Below, one piece after another: positions 1 through 5,421 of a stretch of DNA of 7,266 bases. The stretch's first letter is position 1, and each line of letters starts with the position of its first letter. The notes under the pieces were generated by a model. It made no database searches. It was not told the origin of the DNA and was given only the letters and a program-made list of their open reading frames with translations. A program made the translations under genes and the position numbers. Source of the DNA: Synechococcales cyanobacterium PMM_0073. GTDB lineage: Bacteria; Cyanobacteriota; Cyanobacteriia; Elainellales; Elainellaceae. The stretch lies in the NCBI GenBank assembly GCA_949127695.1, contig CASBQH010000327.1, positions 1 through 7,266 of the forward strand, written 5' to 3'.

Positions 1-1401
1 ATCTTCGATCGTGCCGACTTGGGCAACCGGATGGCCTGCTGCATCAAAAATTGGGGCAGTCCGCAGGCAGCCATAGCGGATGCTGCCGTCTTGGTGCAGG
101 TAGCGCAGGTCTCGGTAAATCTGCACCGCTGGTTCAGATTGCCGCTCCAGAATCCAGCGCAGGTCATCAGGATGAACAAACTGCGTCCAGCCATAGCCCA
201 GCGATTCGGCCAGCGAATAGCCCCCAATTTTTTGCGCCTGCGCGTTGCTGTAAATGACCTGCCCTGCCGCATTGGTCATAAAAATCCCAATTGGCGCAAA
301 CTCGCTGAGCGAGCGAAAGGTGGCTTCGCTGAGGCGGAGCGCTGTCTCTGCCTGCTTCAGCTCGCTGAGGTCAAACAGCGAAGCGCGGCTCTTGTTGAAC
401 AGACCAGCCGCATTCCGAATCGCCGTTGAGTTGAGGCTGACGGGCAGCCGCGAGCCATCTTTGCGGATGATCTCTAGCTCCAGGTTTCGCAGCTGCCCCT
501 GCTGAATAAACTGCGAAAACTGCGCCTGAAAAATGGCCTGACTCTCAGCGCTCAGCAGCTCCCCAAAAGGGCGTCCCAGCAGCTCAGCCCGCTCATAGCC
601 CAACCAGTTCAGCTCAGTGTCGTTGACTTGGACAATCCGCCCGTCTCGATCTAGCGAGTGATAGCCGCAGGGCGCATTGTTGTAGAGGTCGGCAGTTTCG
701 GCAGTGGATTGCCGAGCGGCCTGCTGGGCGGCTCGGCGCTGTCGAATTTCGGTTTCTAGTAAATAAAAAATCAGCGCCAGCAAGCCAAAGCTTAGCCCGT
801 AGCCCAGCCACTTAATCAGCCGGGTAGCTCGCAGGTTGGCATTCACAATTGCTGAGCGCTGCTGCAACAGCAACTGCTCTTGGTTGCTCATCTCGCTCAG
901 CAGCATCTGAATTTTGTACTGCGACAGCTCGCCCTGCCGCGTTAGCTTATCCTGGGTTTGATGATCTTGGGGGGCTTGCCGCTCAATTCCAACCGACTGC
1001 CGCAGATCGCTAAAGCGCTGCTGAGTCAATGCTTTAACGGCTCGAATCCGCTGCTGTTGCGCCGGATGATCAAGCGTAGCAGCTTGTAATTCATTCAAGG
1101 CCACATCGACGGTCTGAAGTCCGGCGCGAAACACCAGCAGAAACTCTTCATCCTGCTCCAGCAGATAGCCACGCCGCCCCAGCTCCACGTCTTTCAGGCC
1201 GCTTTCGACCTGATTTATTTTGCGGAGCACCTGATAGGTATGCTCCAGCTGGTGGGATTTGTCTACGAGTTCGCGAATGCTGCCGTAGGAGGAAATGCCC
1301 ACGCCCAGCAGCAGCAGCGCCGCCACCCCCAAACCGCCGCGCCGCCAGCTGAGCCGTTTAAGAGGCCATTTTATCCTGAGCTGAGGTTGGGGCTGATTCA
1401 T
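1..1401 (-). CDS. CHASE3-PAS-PAS membrane sensor, probable histidine kinase (3' end missing)
   Basis: The frame is open from an ATG at 1401 to the left edge, giving 467 residues with no stop. In order it shows a short basic cytoplasmic N-terminus; a first membrane helix at about residues 23-42; an extracytoplasmic helical CHASE3-type domain with the typical GRRGYLL signature at 75-81 followed by acidic residues; a second membrane helix at about 195-215; a helical linker; PAS1 at about 236-350; and PAS2 at about 362-467 with the usual HPDD (410-413) and ending at a PAC-type GTIED. This is the input half of a cyanobacterial membrane sensor kinase. The HisKA and ATPase domains are expected beyond the edge but are not seen, so a cyclase or other output is possible. 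It starts 21 nt after the response-regulator stop, so the two are probably co-transcribed. No clear Shine-Dalgarno precedes the ATG, which may mean translation is coupled. No chromophore-binding GAF domain lies in the visible part. Confidence 0.88.
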   Translation of the reverse strand, partial: MNQPQPQLRIKWPLKRLSWRRGGLGVAALLLLGVGISSYGSIRELVDKSHQLEHTYQVLRKINQVESGLKDVELGRRGYLLEQDEEFLLVFRAGLQTVDVALNELQAATLDHPAQQQRIRAVKALTQQRFSDLRQSVGIERQAPQDHQTQDKLTRQGELSQYKIQMLLSEMSNQEQLLLQQRSAIVNANLRATRLIKWLGYGLSFGLLALIFYLLETEIRQRRAAQQAARQSTAETADLYNNAPCGYHSLDRDGRIVQVNDTELNWLGYERAELLGRPFGELLSAESQAIFQAQFSQFIQQGQLRNLELEIIRKDGSRLPVSLNSTAIRNAAGLFNKSRASLFDLSELKQAETALRLSEATFRSLSEFAPIGIFMTNAAGQVIYSNAQAQKIGGYSLAESLGYGWTQFVHPDDLRWILERQSEPAVQIYRDLRYLHQDGSIRYGCLRTAPIFDAAGHPVAQVGTIED

Positions 1402-1422
1402 CTGAGCTGATCTTTGGGGGAT

Positions 1423-3426
1423 CTAAGGAACCTGAGCCTGACCAGGATGCTGGCTTGCCCGCTTGAGCCGTCGCAAAATCCGCTCGACTAGATCAGCAGT
1501 GCCGCTGGGCTGGTGAAAATTGGACTTGGAAAAATAGTCATCAGCTCCAGCTTGAAACGCCTGATCAATCTGCTGTGGATCGCTGTGGTTGGAGAGAAAC
1601 AGAATCGGCAAATGCTGCCATTCTAAGTCGCGTCGCACCATCTGGCAGAGCTGCCAGCCTTTTAGCAGCGGCAGTTCAATATCTAGAATGAGCAGATCAG
1701 GCGAGCTGCTTTGCAAAGTGGGCCAAAACTGCTCTGGGTCGCCAATCCCCGTCACCTTGATTTCTAGAGGCTGGAGCAAATCGCTGATCCAGCTCAGCAC
1801 CGTTGGATCATCATCTACGACCATGACCCGATCGGCCTGCCGCAGTCGGCACTCTAAAATATGCGTGATCGCATGAAAAATTTGCGGCAAGGCAACCGGT
1901 TTTTGCAGAAAAACGCCGCCTAGCTCAGCCACAGTCAGCCGGTTTTGCAAGCTGTCTTGGCAGCTCAGCACCAGCGTGGGCTGCGGCGTTGCTAGATCAG
2001 TACAGCGGTCGGGCTGCATCAGCTGCTTGAGGAGCGCTAGTCCTGGCTCAGGCTGCGGCCAGTCTAAATCTAGCAGAATCGCGTCAGGGCGACTCTGGCA
2101 TCGCTGCGCTTGAGCGGTCTGCGGTGTTGCGCCCTCTAGGCAGAGTCCCCAAGTTGGTGCTGCGTCAATGAGCTGCTGACTCAGCTGAGCATCGCTCAAA
2201 ATCAGCAAAATTAGCGGCAGTTCAGAAGTTTGGGAGCCAGAACAGCGCGGCATGGCTAGGGCAGTTGGGGCAGTTGGGGCAGTTGGCCAAAGCGGCGACA
2301 AGCTGCATTGCAGTGCCTGTACCCAGTCTTGGAGCTGAACTATCTGCGCCTCATCCAGCAGAATCTGCGGTTGCAGCCAGTCTTCAAGCTGTCTAGCCAG
2401 CTCCGATCCAACCTGTAGCCCAAAAATGCCCAGCGATCCAGCCAGCCGGTGAGCCGCTTCAGCTGCCTGCTGCTGCTGCTCTGGCGGCAGGCAATGCTGC
2501 GACAGCGCCGTGACCGCCTGCTCGATTGTGGCAATCTGCGCCTTCAGCCGATGAGCCGAGCGCAGCCAGACGCGGGTTGTAATCTCCTGCCCCACGGTTT
2601 GCGCCTTTTCTGCGGCGGAAGTTGGCCGAGGTGGGCTGTCCAATACGGTGAGAGCGCCACTCTGGGCAGAGGAGGCCGATTGAGCCAAATCCTGCACCTG
2701 CTTTGGGGGGGGTAGCAAGTCAGATGCGCCAGCTTTTGCCTCTAATTCAGCAGGCGAGCGCAGTCGATAGCCAATGCCATGCAGCGTTTTGATGGGATTG
2801 GCTACGCCTGCGGCTTTGAGCTTTTGCCGCAGACATTTAATATGCGTGCTGACGGTTTCTTCACCGGGCGCTTCTGCCGGATTCCAGAGCCGATCTAAAA
2901 TAGCGCTGCGGCTGAAGACGCGATGGGGCTTAGACAAAAACAGCTCTAGCAGGGCATATTCTTTTGGCGTCAAATGCAGCACCTGCTGATCGACCCGGGC
3001 TTCGTGACTGGCCGGGTCAAGGCAGAGATTATTCCAGGTCATCAGCCCGGCTGTTGCAGGAGTCGCTTTGGCTCGCCGCAGCAAAGCCCGCACGCGCGCC
3101 AGCAGCTCCGCCAAGTCAAAGGGCTTGATCATATAGTCGTCAGCGCCAGAATCAAGCCCCAAAACCAGATTGGTAGAGCCTTCTCGCGCCGTGAGCAGCA
3201 AAATTGGGGTGAGACAACTCTGATCACGCAGCGCCTGACAAAGGCCAATACCGCCCAGCTTAGGCAGCTCTAAATCCAGCAGGATTAAGTCATACTCAAA
3301 CTGCTGAGCCAGCTCCAGTCCAGCCGCTCCATCAAATGCTGTACTAACCTGATAATGCTGCGCTCTCAAGCTAGCAGCCAGAACTGCGCTCGTAGGCTGA
3401 TCGTCTTCGACCAGCAGGATCTGCAT
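1423..3426 (-). CDS. Multi-component response regulator: REC-winged helix-Hpt-REC-like-REC
   Basis: This 667-residue cytoplasmic regulator belongs to the cyanobacterial multi-component OmpR/PhoB-type class. REC1 (1-120) has acidic residues E7/D8, phospho-acceptor D51, T79 and K101-P102. A winged-helix DNA-binding domain follows at about 127-223, with LTPKEYALLELF and the wing HGIGYRLR. After an Ala/Ser/Pro/Gln-rich linker comes an Hpt domain at about 290-375 with HRLAGS, predicted phospho-histidine H326. A PTA-repeat linker then leads to a receiver-like domain at about 404-520 with D453, S488 and K509-P510 but only one acidic residue (D412) at its N-terminal site. REC3 (about 532-655) has D538/D539, D582, S612 and K634. 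It probably receives phosphate from the kinase encoded 21 nt downstream and relays it internally. The ATG at 3426 is chosen because REC1 begins there directly (MQILLVEDD). Domain calls are firm; target genes and signal are unknown. Confidence 0.93.
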   Translation of the reverse strand: MQILLVEDDQPTSAVLAASLRAQHYQVSTAFDGAAGLELAQQFEYDLILLDLELPKLGGIGLCQALRDQSCLTPILLLTAREGSTNLVLGLDSGADDYMIKPFDLAELLARVRALLRRAKATPATAGLMTWNNLCLDPASHEARVDQQVLHLTPKEYALLELFLSKPHRVFSRSAILDRLWNPAEAPGEETVSTHIKCLRQKLKAAGVANPIKTLHGIGYRLRSPAELEAKAGASDLLPPPKQVQDLAQSASSAQSGALTVLDSPPRPTSAAEKAQTVGQEITTRVWLRSAHRLKAQIATIEQAVTALSQHCLPPEQQQQAAEAAHRLAGSLGIFGLQVGSELARQLEDWLQPQILLDEAQIVQLQDWVQALQCSLSPLWPTAPTAPTALAMPRCSGSQTSELPLILLILSDAQLSQQLIDAAPTWGLCLEGATPQTAQAQRCQSRPDAILLDLDWPQPEPGLALLKQLMQPDRCTDLATPQPTLVLSCQDSLQNRLTVAELGGVFLQKPVALPQIFHAITHILECRLRQADRVMVVDDDPTVLSWISDLLQPLEIKVTGIGDPEQFWPTLQSSSPDLLILDIELPLLKGWQLCQMVRRDLEWQHLPILFLSNHSDPQQIDQAFQAGADDYFSKSNFHQPSGTADLVERILRRLKRASQHPGQAQVP
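2261..2287 (-). repeat. Three tandem 9-bp units coding for Pro-Thr-Ala repeats
   Basis: The plus strand reads gcagttggg, gcagttggg, gcagttggc without gaps. On the coding strand this gives PTAPTAPTA at residues 381-389 of the response regulator, in the linker between Hpt and the middle receiver-like domain. The units are nearly identical in DNA as well as protein, which fits recent slippage in a flexible linker. Confidence 0.85.
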
Positions 3427-3435
3427 CTGAAAATT

Positions 3436-3440
3436 CCCCC
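3436..3440 (-). promoter_or_regulatory. Candidate ribosome binding site of the response regulator
   Basis: On the minus strand a GGGGGAA run lies 9 nt before the ATG at 3426. It is only a partial match to a Shine-Dalgarno but is at the right distance, and supports this start. Confidence 0.4.
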
Positions 3441-3579
3441 GGCTTCAGAACCTGTATTGGAAAAATTGTAAAGTTTTTTTACCGCTTCAATGCCAATCCT
3501 GGTTCGACTTCAGCAAAGCTTACTAGCGAGATTATTGCTGCTTTATAAATTTATTGATGCCTGATATCTATGAGATCTA

Positions 3580-3608
3580 CAAATATTCAACTTCCTAGCC
3601 TGAGTCAA
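3580..3608 (-). promoter_or_regulatory. Possible sigma-70-type promoter for the regulator-sensor unit
   Basis: On the minus strand TTGACT (3603-3608) is followed after 17 nt by TATTTG (3580-3585). The -35 is good and the -10 is weak. It would give a leader of about 150 nt. A TACAAT at 3465-3470 is another -10 candidate but lacks a well-placed -35. This is pattern matching only. Confidence 0.25.
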
Positions 3609-3732
3609 CCGCCATCTGGCTGAATGAAACAGTTCAGCGGACGACTGAAACAAGCCCAAGCAACCCGCCTGTCCAAGCTTCAACCCTCCGCCGCAAATTT
3701 TGGCTTTTTTAAGTGAGATCTGAGCTAGCAGC

Positions 3733-3936
3733 CTACAGCAGCCCTGTGTTTGCACCCGGTCTGCCGGTGGCCAGCTCAACTTTGACAATTTTGCCGCCCA
3801 TTTTCATAATCCGCTGCTGCTCTTTAAACCAGCTGTCATAGGGAACCAGCTTGGTGAAGTAGGTGTTTTGCAGCTCTCGCTGGGTGCGAATCCGAGTCTG
3901 GCTGGGCACGCAGGCCGTAATCTTGAACATCCGCAT
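3733..3936 (-). CDS. apcC: Allophycocyanin core linker, about 7.8 kDa (ApcC)
   Basis: The product has 67 residues, the normal length for ApcC, and begins MRMFKITACVPSQTRIRTQR, the family's characteristic start. It is a single small linker domain with the conserved basic stretch and the MGGKIVKVELATG core, ending in NTGLL. ApcC is an uncoloured linker that binds inside the end allophycocyanin trimers of the phycobilisome core cylinders and stabilises them. The frame stays open upstream to an ATG at 4074, but that extension does not match the family. The start at 3936 has an AGGAG upstream and fits the standard protein. It is the last gene of the apcABC operon, 174 nt after apcB. The long, structured gap fits the known lower need for linker than for the alpha and beta subunits. 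Recognition is firm. Confidence 0.98.
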   Translation of the reverse strand: MRMFKITACVPSQTRIRTQRELQNTYFTKLVPYDSWFKEQQRIMKMGGKIVKVELATGRPGANTGLL

Positions 3937-3947
3937 GGGATTTCGCT

Positions 3948-3952
3948 CTCCT
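3948..3952 (-). promoter_or_regulatory. Ribosome binding site fixing the apcC start
   Basis: AGGAG on the minus strand lies 11 nt before the ATG at 3936. It supports the 67-residue ApcC rather than the longer open frame reaching 4074. Confidence 0.7.
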
Positions 3953-3983
3953 ATTGTCCGTGATGGCAATCGTGAATATAGCA

Positions 3984-4095
3984 AAGCCTGAGAACCTGAA
4001 GTCAGTCTTGGAGTACGATAGCTCGCTAGATCTCTGCAATCTGGCAGCGACCAACCAACCATCCAACCCAACATTCACCCCAGATTCTCAGGCTT
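3984..4095 (-). repeat. Long-range 11-bp inverted repeat between apcB and apcC
   Basis: The plus strand has aagcctgagaa at 3984-3994 and its exact reverse complement ttctcaggctt at 4085-4095, with 90 nt between. The left arm on the transcript starts 15 nt after the apcB stop. Inside the loop are small hairpins, for example TAGC/GCTA at 4019-4028 and CTGC/GCAG near 4033-4046, and a G-rich tract. This could close the intercistronic RNA into one domain, protecting the upstream apcAB message or reducing transcription into apcC. It lacks a U-run and so is not a canonical terminator. Confidence 0.6.
4051..4069 (-). other. Two-tier G-quadruplex-like tract in the apcB-apcC spacer
   Basis: The minus (transcribed-sense) strand reads GGGTTGGATGGTTGGTTGG, five G-runs of at least two separated by 2-nt loops. 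Such GG-N2-GG tracts can form two-quartet G-quadruplexes. It lies within the loop of the 11-bp inverted repeat. Folding in the cell is inference. Confidence 0.4.
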
Positions 4096-4110
4096 GAGGG
4101 CTCTGCGAAT

Positions 4111-4596
4111 CTAGCTCAAGCCAGAGCAGATATAGTCGAGGTAAACGCCCATTTCCTTGCCAGCATCAGCGCCCACGAGGCTCGCGGTCACTTCTTTGAT
4201 GGCTTGGATAGCTTGCACGGTAGCAGCAATGGGTACGCCCAGGCTGTTGTAGGTCTCTTTGAGGCCGTTCAGCACGCGCTCATCCAGGATGGAGGTGTCG
4301 CCTGCCAGCATGGCATAGGTGGCGTAGCGCAGGTAGTAGTCGAGGTCGCGGATGCAGGCAGCGTAGCGGCGCGTGGTGTACATGTTGCCGCCGGGACGGG
4401 TGATGTCTGAGTAAAGCAGCGACTTGGCCACGGCTTCTTTGACAATGGCTGCTGCGTTGGCGCTGATGGAAGTCGCAGCCCGCACGCGGAGTTCGCCGCT
4501 GGAGAAGTAGCCTTTCAGCTTGTCGAGTGCTGAAGCATCCAGGTACTTGCCCTGAACATCAGCTGAGTTAATCACCGCAGTAATTGCGTCTTGCAT
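4111..4596 (-). CDS. apcB: Allophycocyanin beta subunit (ApcB)
   Basis: The product has 161 residues, the standard ApcB length, beginning [20 protein letters not shown] and ending [11 protein letters not shown]. It has the all-helical globin-like phycobiliprotein fold. C81 in the [16 protein letters not shown] block is the single phycocyanobilin attachment site, and N71 in PGGNMY is the asparagine methylated in beta subunits. With ApcA it forms the monomers that stack into trimeric discs of the phycobilisome core on the thylakoid surface, emitting near 660 nm. It is the second gene of the operon, 74 nt after apcA. The ATG at 4596 is the family start and has an AAGGA 10 nt upstream. All expected key residues are present and nothing looks truncated. 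Confidence 0.99.
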   Translation of the reverse strand: MQDAITAVINSADVQGKYLDASALDKLKGYFSSGELRVRAATSISANAAAIVKEAVAKSLLYSDITRPGGNMYTTRRYAACIRDLDYYLRYATYAMLAGDTSILDERVLNGLKETYNSLGVPIAATVQAIQAIKEVTASLVGADAGKEMGVYLDYICSGLS

Positions 4597-4606
4597 AATT
4601 CGGGTT

Positions 4607-4611
4607 TCCTT
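4607..4611 (-). promoter_or_regulatory. Ribosome binding site of apcB
   Basis: AAGGA on the minus strand, 10 nt before the apcB ATG at 4596, in the 74-nt apcA-apcB spacer. The spacer also has a weak TGAG/CTCA hairpin just after the apcA stop. No separate promoter was seen there. Confidence 0.6.
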
Positions 4612-4670
4612 AAAACGTCAAAAATCAATAGAGCGAGGGTCGTGACTTTGAGCCGAAACTCAGAGCCAAC

Positions 4671-5156
4671 TTACTGCATTGCGCCAATCACATAGTCGAA
4701 GTAGGTGCCTGCTTCAGAAGCATCGTCACCGGAGAGCAGCGACATGGCGACGCTCTTCATGGCGCGCACGCCTTCGACAACTGCATCAATCGGGGTGCCC
4801 AAGGATCTATACATCTCGCGCACGCCGACAATGCCGATTTCTTCGATTGGGGTGACATCACCCGAAACGATGCCGTAGCTGATCAAGCGCAGATAGTAGT
4901 CGAGGTCGCGCAGGCAGGTGGCGGTCATTTCTTCGCCGTAGGCATTGCCGCCGGGAGAAACAACGTCAGGCCGCTTTTGGAACAGCTGATCGCCTGCGCC
5001 TTTGACGATCCGCTCGCGTGAATCGGTTAGCACTTGCGCGATCCGCAGACGGCGCTCGCCGGAGGTGACAAAGCCTTTGATCCGATCTAGTTCACCGGGG
5101 CTGAGATAGCGAGCCTCGGCATCAGCGTTCACGATGGACTTCGTGACAATACTCAT
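4671..5156 (-). CDS. apcA: Allophycocyanin alpha subunit (ApcA)
   Basis: The product has 161 residues, the standard length, beginning [20 protein letters not shown] and ending [11 protein letters not shown]81 in the [11 protein letters not shown] block is the phycocyanobilin attachment site, and the GERRLRIAQ and [10 protein letters not shown] blocks are typical of the alpha chain. It pairs with ApcB to form the allophycocyanin monomer of the phycobilisome core, between the phycocyanin rods and the photosystem-facing terminal emitters. It is the first gene of apcABC. In many cyanobacteria apcE (core-membrane linker) lies directly upstream, but here the upstream space is a divergent control region followed by a glycosyltransferase, so apcE must be elsewhere. 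The ATG at 5156 has a good AGAGGA 8 nt upstream. The sequence is the main apcA type rather than an ApcD or ApcF variant. Confidence 0.99.
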   Translation of the reverse strand: MSIVTKSIVNADAEARYLSPGELDRIKGFVTSGERRLRIAQVLTDSRERIVKGAGDQLFQKRPDVVSPGGNAYGEEMTATCLRDLDYYLRLISYGIVSGDVTPIEEIGIVGVREMYRSLGTPIDAVVEGVRAMKSVAMSLLSGDDASEAGTYFDYVIGAMQ

Positions 5157-5164
5157 GAGTGAAT

Positions 5165-5170
5165 TCCTCT
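5165..5170 (-). promoter_or_regulatory. Ribosome binding site of apcA
   Basis: AGAGGA on the minus strand, 8 nt before the apcA ATG at 5156; a strong site, as expected for a very highly expressed gene. Confidence 0.75.
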
Positions 5171-5294
5171 GAAAAGCAAAATGTAACCGGGGTGAGCAAG
5201 CTGATATTCGAGCTTGGCTAGAGGTGCAGTCTAGCCGCCTGAACTCAACCCGCTTCCCGAATCATTTTCCGGCATCCAGTTCATATCCTTAAGC

Positions 5295-5321
5295 GATCTG
5301 CAATATTTTGTAATACAGATC
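5295..5321 (-). promoter_or_regulatory. Dyad with HLR1-like direct repeat upstream of apcA
   Basis: Arms GATCTG and CAGATC enclose 15 nt. In the apcA-sense RNA the stem extends by a U-G and an A-U pair, giving an 8-bp hairpin with more pairs after one mismatch. The same interval holds TTACA (5309-5313) and TTGCA (5299-5303) on the minus strand at a 10-bp period, resembling the HLR1 element (two TTACA-centred repeats at 10 bp) bound by the cyanobacterial response regulator RpaB. The second repeat has a mismatch and the flanks are imperfect. It may be an RpaB operator, a leader hairpin, or chance. Confidence 0.35.
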
Positions 5322-5343
5322 CTCATTTGGCCGCGCCTCCATA

Positions 5344-5372
5344 AAACTACAGGTTTGTCAACTGTCGGTCAA
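5344..5372 (-). promoter_or_regulatory. Candidate sigma-70-type promoter of apcABC
   Basis: On the minus strand TTGACC (5367-5372) and TAGTTT (5344-5349) are 17 nt apart. Transcription would start near 5337, with a leader of about 180 nt. A second TTGACA at 5356-5361 lies within the spacer. An alternative is AATGAT at 5261-5266 without a good -35; its start would put the HLR1-like repeat near -50, a usual place for an activator. Neither can be preferred from sequence alone. Confidence 0.35.
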
Positions 5373-5409
5373 CCGGCTGAGCTGGGAACTTTGAATGCAG
5401 GATTGATCT

Positions 5410-5413
5410 GGAG
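5410..5413 (+). promoter_or_regulatory. Ribosome binding site deciding the glycosyltransferase start
   Basis: GGAG at 5410-5413 lies 8 nt before the ATG at 5422. The in-frame GTG at 5413 shares a base with this site and has no site of its own, so the ATG is preferred. Confidence 0.65.
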
Positions 5414-5421
5414 TGAGCCGA

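Larger units (their letters stand above)
3427..3732. other. Intergenic stretch between apcC and the response regulator
   Basis: This 306-nt stretch separates two minus-strand genes. No believable gene was found; an 81-codon minus-strand frame from 3788 overlaps apcC, resembles no protein I know, and looks like chance. The part nearer the regulator (about 3455-3590) is AT-rich and is the likely promoter zone. The part next to apcC has short self-complementary pieces, such as CTGAA/TTCAG around 3618-3635 in the transcript sense, but none is GC-rich with a following U-run on the minus strand. No intrinsic terminator for the apc operon could therefore be placed. Read-through into the regulator gene, or a factor-dependent end, remains possible. 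Confidence 0.6.

Noticed and set aside
19..505. Overlapping plus-strand frames opposite the sensor gene
   Set aside because: The minus-strand frame encodes well-formed PAS domains across this region, so the plus-strand frames are shadows.
3473..3479. T-run considered as a plus-strand terminator
   Set aside because: No GC-rich hairpin precedes it and no plus-strand gene ends nearby; it reads as A-rich promoter sequence on the minus strand.
3696..3711. ggcttttttaag considered as the apc operon terminator
   Set aside because: The T-run is on the plus strand, whereas the operon reads on the minus strand, and the possible GGCTT/AAGCC pairing is only 5 bp with a long loop.
3543..3788. An 81-residue minus-strand frame in the apcC-regulator gap
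   Set aside because: It overlaps apcC in another frame, has no recognisable composition or domain, and looks like chance.
3733..4074. A 113-residue minus-strand frame in register with apcC
   Set aside because: The first 46 residues do not resemble any ApcC. The family start at 3936 has an AGGAG site, so the extension is non-coding spacer.
4204..4410. Plus-strand frame opposite apcB
   Set aside because: It is a mirror of the strongly conserved apcB coding sequence, with no ribosome binding site or family resemblance.
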